Assembly: GCA_041398565.1 (NCBI GenBank)
Contig: JAWKUN010000004.1
Location: 620,001-684,000 of the forward strand
From: DATGPD01 sp041398565
Lineage (GTDB): Bacteria > Planctomycetota > UBA1135 > UBA2386
Direction of reading: 5' to 3'
Length of the DNA: 64,000 bases
In this document: positions 17,069 through 25,241 of the stretch, one piece after another
How the letters are laid out: each line of letters opens with the position of its first letter
Numbering within the stretch: position 1 is the stretch's first letter
Translations under genes and position numbers: made by a program
The notes under the pieces: model-generated
Told to the model about the DNA's origin: nothing
Database searches by the model: none
Seen by the model: the letters and a program-made list of their open reading frames with translations, nothing else

Positions 17069-18474
17069 GAGGCCTGCGAGACGTGGTCGGATGGCGGCAA
17101 CCGGTGCGGCAAGCGCAGGACGACGCACGCCCCGGGCGAGCCGGACTCGAAGGCGCAGCTGCCCCCGTGCGCCCCGGCGATGGCGTCGACGATCGCCAGC
17201 CCCAGGCCCGAGCCCTCGGTGCCGGCGCTGCCGGTCCCGCGATGGAAGCGCTCGAAGACGTGCCGGCGCTCGTCCTCGGCCAGTCCGGGTCCGTCGTCGC
17301 GCACCCGCAACTCGACGACGTCGGCAGCCACCGTGATCGTGATCTGCACGGCGCCGGCGCCGTAGCGCAGCGCGTTGTCGACCAGATTGCCGATGGCGAT
17401 CCGCAACAGGTCGTCGTGGCCGCGCACGGTCGCGGCGCCGCTCACCGTCACGCGGCCGGCGCCAGCGCTGGCGGCAGCCCGCGCCGACGCCGCCAAGTCG
17501 ACCGGCCCGAAGTCGCCGGCCGGCGCCCCAGCATCGAGCCGGGCCAGCAGCAACAGGGCCTCGAGCATCCGGCTCATGCGCGCGCCGAGTTGCTGCACCG
17601 TGCGCAGCGCGGCGGCGTAGTCGGCCCCATCGCGCTCGCGCCGCAGCGCCACCTCGGCCGTGCTCTGCAGTGCCGCCAGCGGGTTGCGCAGCTCGTGCGA
17701 AGCATCGGCGGTAAACCGCCGCTGGCGGTCGACCGCGGCCTGCAACGAGCGGAACGACCCCTCGAGCGCCGCCGCCAGCCGGTCGATCTCGTCACCCGTG
17801 CCTCGCCGCGGCATGGCGGGGCTGCCGCCGGCGCTGGCGCGAGCCGCGGCCGCGCCGAGTTGCTGCAGCGGTCGCGCGATCCGCCGCGACAGGAAGGCGC
17901 CGAACGCGACCGCGAGGCCGATCGCCACGCCGGTCAACGCCAGCACCAACCAGCCGATGGCCCGCAGCTGCGCCAGGATCGGCTGCTGGTCGCGGGCCAC
18001 GCGCACCAGCACGGCGAACGACGGCCGAGCCGGCTCGCCGGACGTCGCCGCCACGGCGGCACGGTGGGCGATCAGAGTGCCGATGCGGTCGCTGGCCGGC
18101 GCCGCCAGCGTCGCCGCCGCGAACGCGGTGGCACCCACCGCCGGCAGTTCGAGCGTTGCGTTCGGACTCCCTGCGATCGGCGCCCCGAAACGCTGCAGCA
18201 GAACGCCGGCCGGCCAGCGCCAGATCTCGGCCCGGCTCGCGGTCAGCCCGACCAGCGCCGCCGGATCCTCCGGCAGGTCAAGCCGCACGTCCCCGTCCTC
18301 CCACTCGCACAGCCGCACCAGGCTGTCGGCCCGCGCCAGCAGTTCCGCGTCGATCCCCTGCAGCAGCGACTGCCGCACGCCGATCCACAGTGCCAACGAG
18401 AACGCCAAGAGCAGGAACCCGGCCAGGCCGACGAACCAGAGCAGCAGACCTCGACGCAGCGAACGCGACCTCAC
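17065..18474 (-). CDS. Sensor histidine kinase (HAMP/HisKA)
   Basis: 469 aa from a GTG at 18474 that overlaps the response regulator stop as GTGA. Membrane segment 1 is at 10-33, a periplasmic sensor region at about 34-170, membrane segment 2 at 173-196, and HAMP at about 195-245. The phosphoacceptor is H260 in FTADASHELRNPLAAL. ATP-binding boxes are IGNLVDNALRYG (N367), VRDDGPGL (G1), HVFERFHRG (F) and GSGLGLAIV (G2). It is the last gene of a three-gene operon, PepSY - regulator - kinase. A dispersed repeat abuts its end. Confidence 0.94.
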   Translation of the reverse strand: MRSRSLRRGLLLWFVGLAGFLLLAFSLALWIGVRQSLLQGIDAELLARADSLVRLCEWEDGDVRLDLPEDPAALVGLTASRAEIWRWPAGVLLQRFGAPIAGSPNATLELPAVGATAFAAATLAAPASDRIGTLIAHRAAVAATSGEPARPSFAVLVRVARDQQPILAQLRAIGWLVLALTGVAIGLAVAFGAFLSRRIARPLQQLGAAAARASAGGSPAMPRRGTGDEIDRLAAALEGSFRSLQAAVDRQRRFTADASHELRNPLAALQSTAEVALRRERDGADYAAALRTVQQLGARMSRMLEALLLLARLDAGAPAGDFGPVDLAASARAAASAGAGRVTVSGAATVRGHDDLLRIAIGNLVDNALRYGAGAVQITITVAADVVELRVRDDGPGLAEDERRHVFERFHRGTGSAGTEGSGLGLAIVDAIAGAHGGSCAFESGSPGACVVLRLPHRLPPSDHVSQAS

Positions 18475-19145
18475 GGCGCCTCCAGCACGTAGCCGACGCC
18501 GCGCCGGGTGTGGATCAACCGCGGTCCCGGCCCGCCGTCCAGCTTCCTGCGCAGGTTGGCGATATGCACCTCGAGCACGTTCGACTCGGGGCCAATCTCG
18601 TCGTCCCACAACGCCGCCGACAGGCGGGCCTTGGTCTGCACCGCGCCGACGTTGCGCAGGAGCAACTCCAGAACGCGGTACTCCATGTTGCTCAGCACGA
18701 CCGGCCGGCCACCGCGACGCGCGGTCCGCGCCGCGGTGTCGAGCTCCAGGTCGTCGACCACCAGTCGCGCCGAGTTGCCGGCCGATCCGCGGCGCAGCAA
18801 CGCCCGCAGCCGAGCCAACAGTTCTGGGAACGCGAACGGCTTGGTCAGGTAGTCGTCGGCCCCGGCGTCGAGGCCGGCGACGACATCGTCGACGGAGTCG
18901 CACGCAGTCAGCGCCAGGATCGGCAGCACCGACCGCGCGGCCCGCAACCGCCGGCAGATCTCGAGCCCGCTGAGCCGCGGCAGCCGCAGGTCGAGGATCA
19001 TGCCGTCGTGCTGGCCGCTCCGCGCGTGCCACAGCCCGATCTCGCCGTCCGCCGCGTGATCGACCACGTACTGCTCCTCGCGCAGGCCGAGCAGCAAGGA
19101 GTCGGCCAGCGCGGCCTCGTCCTCGACCAAGAGCAGGCGGGCCAT
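18471..19145 (-). CDS. OmpR/PhoB-type response regulator
   Basis: 224 aa. The receiver domain (1-118) has the acidic cluster E8 D9, phosphoacceptor D52 (MILDLRLP), T80 and K102 (DDYLTKPF). The winged-helix DNA-binding domain (about 128-222) has VVLSNMEYRVLELLLRN and VLEVHIANLRRKL, then RGVGYVLEAP. It begins 12 bases after the PepSY gene and overlaps the kinase start by four bases, so the pair is a cognate two-component system. By analogy with PepSY-linked systems it may respond to metal or envelope stress, but this is inference. Confidence 0.95.
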   Translation of the reverse strand: MARLLLVEDEAALADSLLLGLREEQYVVDHAADGEIGLWHARSGQHDGMILDLRLPRLSGLEICRRLRAARSVLPILALTACDSVDDVVAGLDAGADDYLTKPFAFPELLARLRALLRRGSAGNSARLVVDDLELDTAARTARRGGRPVVLSNMEYRVLELLLRNVGAVQTKARLSAALWDDEIGPESNVLEVHIANLRRKLDGGPGPRLIHTRRGVGYVLEAP

Positions 19146-19157
19146 GGCGGTACGACT

Positions 19158-19949
19158 CTAGCGGCGCAGCCCGACCCGGGCGACCGGTTTGGGGGCGGTG
19201 CCGCGCCGCCGGCCCTCGCCGCGCTCCTCGTGCTCCTCGTGCTCCTCGCCTTCACTGCGCTCGTTGCTCTCCCCGTGCTTCTCGCCCTCGGCGCGCTCGT
19301 CGGCCTCTCCGTGCTCCCGTTCTTCGCCGTGTTCGTCGGCTTCCTCGCCTTCCTCGCCGTGTTCGTCTCCGGCGTGCGCACCGTGTTCGGGCACCATCCC
19401 CAGTTCCACGACGTGGCCGGCGCGCCCCTCGACGGTCACCTCGAGGATCCAGCGCTGGTTGACGAAGCGGACCTCGCACTCGGGCGCACCGTCCTCGTAG
19501 GCCAGGCTGGCGGAGAACGCGGTGCCCTTGACGATCCCGGCTGCCTTCGCCACCAAGGCGCCCAAGTCGAGTTCGGTGTGCCGAAGGGCTCGCTGGAAGC
19601 CGGGCAGCTCGTGTGCGTCCTCGTCAGCCTCCGCGGCACTCAGGATGGCGCCGTCCTGGGCGTTGACGCGCACATCGAACAGTTCGCCATCGGTGGCGAC
19701 GATCATGATCTCGAAGAAGATGGCGACCTTGTCGTCGTCGACCTCGCCCTCGAGATCGGCCTCGACTGCCCGACCTGGTTTGGCGGCGAGCGCCCTGGCG
19801 ATCGCGTCGCTCAGCCCGAGTTTGGCACGGGTCACGACGTCGCGAGGATCGAGATGGCCGGCTTCAGCGGCGGGCCGCGGCGCCCGGGTGGCGGTGGACG
19901 GAATCAGCGCTGCCAACGTCAGCAGCGCGGTCGTGGTCAGAGATTGCAT
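19158..19949 (-). CDS. Secreted PepSY-domain protein with Glu/His-rich tail
   Basis: 263 aa. After a signal peptide (MQSLTTTALLTLAALIPSTATRA), a PepSY-like domain (about 40-110: LGLSDAIARALAAKPGRAVEA...DGELFDVRVNAQDGAIL) and a second related segment (about 120-180: RWILEVTVEGRAGHVVELG) are visible. Residues about 188-250 are nearly all Glu, His, Gly, Asp and Arg (EHGEEGEEADEHGEE), a low-complexity stretch that could bind divalent metal. It is the first gene of the two-component operon, suggesting an accessory or sensed partner of the kinase. Confidence 0.88.
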   Translation of the reverse strand: MQSLTTTALLTLAALIPSTATRAPRPAAEAGHLDPRDVVTRAKLGLSDAIARALAAKPGRAVEADLEGEVDDDKVAIFFEIMIVATDGELFDVRVNAQDGAILSAAEADEDAHELPGFQRALRHTELDLGALVAKAAGIVKGTAFSASLAYEDGAPECEVRFVNQRWILEVTVEGRAGHVVELGMVPEHGAHAGDEHGEEGEEADEHGEEREHGEADERAEGEKHGESNERSEGEEHEEHEERGEGRRRGTAPKPVARVGLRR

Positions 19950-20441
19950 CGAATCAGCTCCTCGTGGGGTTGCGAATGAGCCCGCACGCTAGCTCCGGCC
20001 CCTGAAATCTCCCTGAACCCGGCGGCAACAGCGGCGCCGGCGGCGCGCTGACGGCCGACGGCCCGACGGCCCGATGGCCCGATGGCCCTGGGCAATCCGG
20101 ACTGGGCGCTGGTCCTCAGCGGCGCCGACAACGGCCTGACCACGGCCGGCGTGCTGGCCTTGGCGGTCAGCGGCAATCCGGCGACTCTGCCATGCGGCAC
20201 GTGTCGGGCCGTGCTCCCGGACGTGACGATCGGCGTCTTCTCGGCTTCGGGCGGCAACCTACGCCTGCCCTCCCGGTGACCTGCGCCGAGAGCGCGCTCG
20301 GTGTCGCCATCAGCTGGCAGTTCCGATCGCTCACCCCGTCTTCGACGCCGTGCTCGAACTGGAGCAGATCCAACCCGGACCCAGCCCCCGCGGGACGCAG
20401 CTTGTCGCTTTGTCCGGCGAACGACGCGCGGCGGCGATGGG
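19950..20441 (+). pseudogene. Frameshifted fragment of a secreted C-terminal domain
   Basis: From about 20082 one plus frame reads WALVLSGADNGLTTAGVLAL then PCGTCRAVLPDVTIGVFSA. After about 20265 a second frame reads LGVAISWQFRSLTPSSTPCS then AGRSLSLCPANDA. Both parts look like secreted-protein C-terminal sequence but in different frames and with no N-terminal part, so this is a decayed remnant. Just before it (20050-20090) lies a short tandem repeat of about five CCGAYGGC units. The region also separates the PepSY operon promoter from the next gene. Confidence 0.45.
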
Positions 20442-21509
20442 CTACTGATTGCCGACGAGGCCGACCCCGCCGTTGCTCACCGCCAGACCGAGCACGTTGG
20501 CCGCCGGGTCGACAACGAGCGCTTGGTTGTAGAAGCGCTGGCTCAGGAGGTAGATGGTGTTCGGCAGGCTGTACTGGATCGAGCCCGCGCCGCTGCTGTT
20601 GATGGTCATCGTCTGCATCACCTCCGCCGAGGCGAGCAGCGGGCACCCCGGCGCTCCCAGGATTCCCAGGTCGAACGGCAACGGCAGGCCGTTGAACCGA
20701 CTGCTGGAGGCGCCGAGCAGCATGAGCGCCGGGGTCGACGGCCGGCACTGCGCCACCCGCACGCGGAAGGTGTTGCCGATCTGCGGCGTACTCGTGCTGT
20801 AGAGCCGCGGCACCGCGGTGTTGGTCTGCTCGACCAGTCCCATGACCGGGCCGAAGGTGCGGATCTGGCCGGACGTCGCCGTCGCCGGCGTGCCCCAGAC
20901 GCTGTAGCACCCGCTGACGTTGTCGAGCGGGTAGCCGTAGACCCCGCCGCCGACACTGTTGCCGTACACGGTGATTTCGACCATGAGGTTTTGGCCGGCC
21001 GCGGGCGCCCAGGCGAAGGTGTTGTTCCAGGGGATGAGCACGCCGAAGTCGGTCGGGCTGGTCGCCTGCTGCACGTCGGGCAAGGTGACTTGACTACGCG
21101 GCAGGACGTTCACCGGCGGGGCCACGTCCCAGTTGTTGGCGAAGGTCGTGTCCAGCGTGCCTTGCCAGCGCGTCGAGTAGCCGACGCTGATCTCCATGTC
21201 GACCACGAAGGTCGGCGTGATGCCGGGCTGGTTGGTGAAGCGCAGCGCCAGCGCCGCGAGCGTGCGCGGCGACGGCAGTTCGCTGCCGAGGAACACCTGC
21301 TGGTACTTGTTGGACGACCAGCCGAAGGGAATGACGTTGCCGGAGCCGAAGCGCGTCGCGGCAGCGGCCGGCAGGATGTCGGTGGCGCCGAGGCCGATGC
21401 CGGTGCCGGCACACCCGGTGCCGTAAGGAGCGTAGCTGGCGTCGATCTGGGCGGCCGCGGACGCGGCCAGCAGAGCGACGAGGAGAGACGGGCGGCGGCA
21501 GGGGCACAT
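20442..21509 (-). CDS. Secreted protein with planctomycete C-terminal domain
   Basis: 355 aa from the ATG at 21509, which opens a signal peptide (PSLLVALLAASAAAQ). YAPYGTGCAGTG follows at the mature N-terminus. The body contains LALRFTNQPG and FVVDMEISVGYST, aromatic-rich beta sequence without catalytic motifs. The last 120 residues are the shared C-terminal domain: IGNTFRVRV, GLPLPFDLG, SLPNTIYLLSQRFYNQA and NVLGLAVSNGG. The frame upstream of the chosen ATG lacks signal-peptide character. Surface or extracellular location is expected; function unknown. Confidence 0.85.
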   Translation of the reverse strand: MCPCRRPSLLVALLAASAAAQIDASYAPYGTGCAGTGIGLGATDILPAAAATRFGSGNVIPFGWSSNKYQQVFLGSELPSPRTLAALALRFTNQPGITPTFVVDMEISVGYSTRWQGTLDTTFANNWDVAPPVNVLPRSQVTLPDVQQATSPTDFGVLIPWNNTFAWAPAAGQNLMVEITVYGNSVGGGVYGYPLDNVSGCYSVWGTPATATSGQIRTFGPVMGLVEQTNTAVPRLYSTSTPQIGNTFRVRVAQCRPSTPALMLLGASSSRFNGLPLPFDLGILGAPGCPLLASAEVMQTMTINSSGAGSIQYSLPNTIYLLSQRFYNQALVVDPAANVLGLAVSNGGVGLVGNQ

Positions 21510-22408
21510 GGGATGGTGCTCGAAAGTCCGAGTGGAAGAGACTCGGGAGCCAGGAAGGTAGCGTTCGGCCTGGCGGTGGCACACGGGGGCGCTGTGCGCA
21601 TTCGCCCGGACACGGTCGATGGGTCCGCCGCGGACTTGCAGCAAGCGGCCCCGCGGTCACATGTCAGCCCGCACGCTGGACTTCGCGGTCCCGGGCCCCG
21701 AGCCGACACAGCCGACGGAATCGCAGGCCACGCGCTTCGACGTCTTCGAACCAAGTCGCCTCGCGTTCCGCGCCTGGCCACCCGCGCCGGGCCGGACCCG
21801 GCACGCGACTCGTTGACCTCGTTTCGCCGACCGCAGCCACTCGTATCGAACCCGTGGTCGTGGGCCGGACTGCACCCCCTCACCCTGCTGGAGCTACCCG
21901 TCTTGGCCGCGGCATCTTGTGCTGCGCAGAACGCATCGGAAGCGACCGCGGCCCTTGCAGCGGGGCTGTCGTCCGGGAACGCTCTGCGCTTGGTGCCCGA
22001 CAGCGACTCGAACGGAGATCAACCCCGCCAGCAACCATCGTCGCCGCGCCGGTTCCCTGCCATGAACACGCCGAAACGCACCACAGCCGGGGACGCAACC
22101 GAACACTCGGTTGCGGGTCGACGTCCGAGGCGCCGGGCCTTGGCGGCTCCTTCCGCCCTACACCTGGGCCCCGAGTGGTGCTCGGCCTGGCGTGGTGAGC
22201 CCTATGGCAACGGAACGACCGTGTCGATTGCGCGCGCGACGCGAGGATCCGCGGACTTGCAGCCCATCGCCGCCTGCAGCCGCACCGAGTTCCACGTCGA
22301 TAGGAAGATTGAGGAACACGAGAACGAGGGGATGGAAAGGGACATCTCGAGCCAGGCTTGGCGAGCAAGCCTTCTGCTGTCACCTGCCGGTGGTTCGTGG
22401 CTGCAGCC
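21510..22408. other. Long intergenic region with a degenerate repeat copy
   Basis: About 900 bases between divergent genes. Apart from the repeat copy at 22130-22265 no gene could be supported; short frames are Arg/Pro-rich. Promoters for both flanking genes must lie here. A weaker echo of the repeat core may be present near 21930-21965. Confidence 0.4.
22130..22265. repeat. Dispersed intergenic repeat, diverged copy
   Basis: It aligns with copy 1 through GCTCGGCCTGGCGTGGTGAG and GGCAACGGAACGACCGTG, then CGGACTTGCAGCCC at the end. It is clearly more diverged than the copies at 16881 and 53894. Confidence 0.55.
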
Positions 22409-23728
22409 ATGAACCAGGTCGATTCGGCCACGGTGCTGGCCGGCTGCGGCACGTTGGCAAACGTGACACCGGAGGTGCTCGCGCTGGTGGCCGAGCGGTG
22501 CACGCGCAAGCGCTTCGCGGCCGGCGACCTCCTCCTACGGCAGGGAGATGTGGGCGACTCGCTCCTGATCCTGGTCGAGGGGCACGCGACGGCCACGGTG
22601 CACGACGGCGAGGGCAAGCAGCACGCGCTTGGCGCATTCGGCCCCGGCAACCTGCTGGGCGAGATGGCGCTCGTGACGGACGAGAAGCGCATGGCCGACG
22701 TGGTCGCCAACCAGGACGGTGAAGCGCTGGTTCTGTCGACCGAGGCCTTCGACGAGTTGGTCGGCCGTCATCCCGAACTCGGCATCGTTCTCACCCACCT
22801 GGTCGCCGCGCGCCTGGGCGAGGGCGAGACCGACGGTCTGGGCGGGAAGGTTGTCGGCGGCTATCGGATCCGACGTTGTCTCGGCCGCGGGGCGACGGCC
22901 ATCGTGTACGAGGCCGAGCACGTGGATACGCGCGGTCGCGTGGCGCTGAAGATGCTCAGTCACCACCTGATCTACGAGCACGGTGCGACGGTGCGCTTCC
23001 AGCGCGAGGCAGAGGTCTTGGCCGGACTCTCGCACCCGAACATCGTGCGCGTGTCTCGCCGGTTCCAGGCCTACCGAACCTGGTTCCTGGTCATGGAGCT
23101 GTGCGACGGCGCCGACCTGGAGACGCTGAGCCTGAACGGCTATCGGCCGGACGACCTGGAGACGCGGGCGATCATCGGCCAGCTCGCGGCGGGTCTCGCC
23201 TACCTGCACGCGCGCGGCGTCCTGCACCGAGATGTGAAGCCACAAAACGTGCTGGTGACCCGCGACGGCGTGCTGCGCCTCACCGACTTCGGCCTGGCTC
23301 GCGCCGGCGTGCCCCGGCAGTCGGACGCACTCACGCTCCCGGGAACCGTCCTCGGCACGCCGCTGTACATGGCCCCCGAGCAGATGTACGGGGAAGACGC
23401 GACCCCGGCCAGCGATGTGTACGGACTGGGCGCGACGGTCCTGCATCTGCTCACCGGGAGCTTTCCGTTCCTCGGCCCTTCGCTGACCCACATCGCCGAG
23501 CTGAAGCTCCGACCGTCGCTGCCGCCACGAAGGCAGCTGGGACGACGTCGGATGTGGCGGGGGCTGAGCCGCACCGTCCATCGGCTGCTGCGGACTTGCC
23601 TGCAGCCCGATCCCGCCGACCGGCGGGTGGATCTGGCCCAGCTTGCCGAATGGAGCCGCCCGGTGGCGCTCCCACCAGCCTGCTTCCAAGGCGACGCGGC
23701 CCTCGCGTCGCCCCAGCGCCAGCCATAG
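22409..23728 (+). CDS. Cyclic-nucleotide-binding domain fused to Ser/Thr protein kinase
   Basis: 439 aa from the ATG at 22409; a TTG 17 codons upstream is possible. Residues about 20-135 form a CRP-like cNMP-binding domain (FAAGDLLLRQGDVGDSLLIL, then LLGEMALVTDEKRMADV in the position of the phosphate-binding cassette). The kinase domain follows: glycine loop GRGATAIV (159-166), K181, HRDVKPQN (273-280), DFG (293-295), GTPLYMAPEQ. No membrane segment is seen, so it is probably cytoplasmic. The layout suggests a kinase gated by a cyclic nucleotide within one chain, as in eukaryotic PKG. Whether the cassette still binds nucleotide is not certain. Confidence 0.9.
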   Translation: MNQVDSATVLAGCGTLANVTPEVLALVAERCTRKRFAAGDLLLRQGDVGDSLLILVEGHATATVHDGEGKQHALGAFGPGNLLGEMALVTDEKRMADVVANQDGEALVLSTEAFDELVGRHPELGIVLTHLVAARLGEGETDGLGGKVVGGYRIRRCLGRGATAIVYEAEHVDTRGRVALKMLSHHLIYEHGATVRFQREAEVLAGLSHPNIVRVSRRFQAYRTWFLVMELCDGADLETLSLNGYRPDDLETRAIIGQLAAGLAYLHARGVLHRDVKPQNVLVTRDGVLRLTDFGLARAGVPRQSDALTLPGTVLGTPLYMAPEQMYGEDATPASDVYGLGATVLHLLTGSFPFLGPSLTHIAELKLRPSLPPRRQLGRRRMWRGLSRTVHRLLRTCLQPDPADRRVDLAQLAEWSRPVALPPACFQGDAALASPQRQP

Positions 23729-23769
23729 GCTCGCTGCCAAGCACTCGCGTCGGAGCTGCGAACCGGCGG

Positions 23770-23935
23770 TGCGGTGCCGCGCCCCCCGAAGAGCATCTGG
23801 AACGCTGGCCAGGTCTCGTTCGCACACTCGATCGGCGTCGTCCTCAGCGAGAAGGTGCCCGAACATCCGGGTACTGCGCATCTGCGACGCAGACACGGAC
23901 GAGTACCTGACCAAACCGATTCCGCTGCGACCGGT
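23770..23935 (+). pseudogene. Fragments of a DUF1501 gene and a receiver-like domain
   Basis: From 23774 the frame reads PKSIWNAGQVSFAHSIGVVLSEKV, closely matching the DUF1501 protein at 51117-52289 (PLKSIWNAGQISFVHSVGVDLSEKV). The match ends near 23855. In another frame, soon after, CDADTDEYLTKPI appears, which resembles the lysine box of a response-regulator receiver domain. Neither has a start or a complete domain. These look like pieces of unrelated genes joined in a non-coding gap. Confidence 0.6.
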
Positions 23936-23960
23936 CGGCGGTCGACGCGACATCGGCCAA

Positions 23961-24335
23961 TCACGACGTGCCCCGCCGATCCCCGTCGAGTTGTCGCGAA
24001 ACCCGCGCCAAACCCTCGTGGATCTGGCGTAGGGTCGCCCGCCGTGACGCCAGAATGAACACCGTCGTCGCTGCGCCGGCGAGCACGATCAGCAGCGGCC
24101 ACAGCGCCAGCGCCCATACGCCGTACAGCAGAGCACGTAGGATGGCTCGCATCCTGTCGGGATCGACGCGGTCACCGCTCAGCTCGACGAACAGGGCCGG
24201 ATGGACGTACGTGAGGTAGCCCCAGCCCAGCGCCGCGAAGTAGGCGGCGACCAATGCCCACATCACGACCGTGACGCCGGCCCACCGGCGCACGCGCCGG
24301 TTCTCACGTTCGTGGATTCGATCGACGTCGGTCAT
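23961..24335 (-). CDS. Small two-helix membrane protein downstream of an ECF sigma factor
   Basis: 124 aa starting MTDVDRIHERENRRVRRW. Two membrane segments (about 18-40 and 70-93) flank a short loop, and a charged C-terminal helix (QIHEGLARVSRQLDGDRRG) follows. The ATG overlaps the sigma factor stop (ATGA), so the two are translationally coupled. The position is that of an anti-sigma factor, but no zinc-binding HxxxCxxC motif is present. I infer, without proof, that it may hold or sense for the sigma factor. Confidence 0.8.
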   Translation of the reverse strand: MTDVDRIHERENRRVRRWAGVTVVMWALVAAYFAALGWGYLTYVHPALFVELSGDRVDPDRMRAILRALLYGVWALALWPLLIVLAGAATTVFILASRRATLRQIHEGLARVSRQLDGDRRGTS

Positions 24336-24889
24336 GTTTCGAGTTCCGATTCTCCCGGGGACATCGTCTGTCGAAGTGAGGTCTTGGCGTGATGGAGGCG
24401 CGAGCGAACGGTCCCGATCGGCCGGCCGATCACCGCTGCGATCTGCTGGTAGCTCATCTCGTGCAGAAACCTCAGCACCAGGACCTCGCGGTGGTCGGAA
24501 CAGAGACGGTCGAGCGCGCCTCGTACGGCCGCCGTGTCGACGGCCGAAGACCGCGCTCTGTCGCCAGGCGCGGGCAGCGACTCGACGGCTCCACCGACGA
24601 CCGGAAGCCGGCGCCGGCGCCGTTCCAGCTGGACGCGGTTGCGCGCTACCCGGTACAGCCACGGCACGAATGCGTGCGGGTCGCGCAGCCGAGGCAACGT
24701 TCGAAACACGCCGCACCAGACGTCCTGGACCACATCAGCCGCAGCTCCGGTGTTGCTCAGCATGTGTCGCACGTAGTGCCGCAAGCGCCGATCGTGGCGC
24801 TCGACGAGCGCCGCGAGCGCAGCCGCATCCCCGGCCTGGCACCGGAGAACCAGCACTTGCTCGCGAAGCCGATCGCGGGCGCCCGTCAT
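24332..24889 (-). CDS. ECF RNA polymerase sigma factor
   Basis: 185 aa from the ATG at 24889. Region 2 is at about 20-90 (HDRRLRHYVRHML then AADVVQDVWCGVFRTLPRL) and region 4 at about 120-180 (LCSDHREVLVLRFLHEMSYQQIAAVIGRPIGTVRSRLHHAK). A linker rich in Arg joins them. The next gene overlaps by four bases. The longer open frame upstream runs through a repeat copy and is not credible. Confidence 0.93.
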   Translation of the reverse strand: MTGARDRLREQVLVLRCQAGDAAALAALVERHDRRLRHYVRHMLSNTGAAADVVQDVWCGVFRTLPRLRDPHAFVPWLYRVARNRVQLERRRRRLPVVGGAVESLPAPGDRARSSAVDTAAVRGALDRLCSDHREVLVLRFLHEMSYQQIAAVIGRPIGTVRSRLHHAKTSLRQTMSPGESELET

Positions 24890-25074
24890 CACCGGAAAGA
24901 GATGTACGCAAGCCCGACGAAGTTCACGGATTCTTCGGGACGCCCCCGCCACGACAACCTCCCGTGGACCCGGCCAGCAACGTAGCCTGGCGAGACCGCC
25001 CCGAGACGACCCTGCGCGTACCGCGCCCCGCGAAGGTGCCGGTCGAAGCGCCGGCCGACTCGCACCTTTGGTGC

Positions 25075-25156
25075 GGCCGCAGGCTGCAATGGGCAGCGGA
25101 ACGACATCGCCGAGCTCGCGCGTGACGCGGGGATTCGCGGCACTTCCAGCCCAAGA
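25075..25156. repeat. Dispersed intergenic repeat, short copy
   Basis: It carries GGCAGCGGAACGACATCGCC and GGGATTCGCGGCACTTCCAG, matching the core of the copies at 29010-29252 and 16881-17068. The left part with the hairpin is mostly missing. It lies in the 352-base gap between the ECF sigma gene and the FG-GAP gene, which holds nothing else I can name. Confidence 0.55.
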
Positions 25157-25241
25157 GCCACCGCCACCGCCGCGCTGCCCCAGACGTGTCGATGTGAACC
25201 GCTCCAGTGAGCCCGCCGAGGGCCGGCCGCGGCCCCTCGGT

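Noticed and set aside
16087..18492. An 801-residue plus-strand frame
   Set aside because: It runs across the LuxR gene, the repeat and antisense to the histidine kinase; not coherent.
19190..19400. Repetitive CTC/GTG-rich DNA as a possible CRISPR or satellite
   Set aside because: It is the coding sequence of the Glu/His-rich tail of the PepSY protein, with no spacer pattern.
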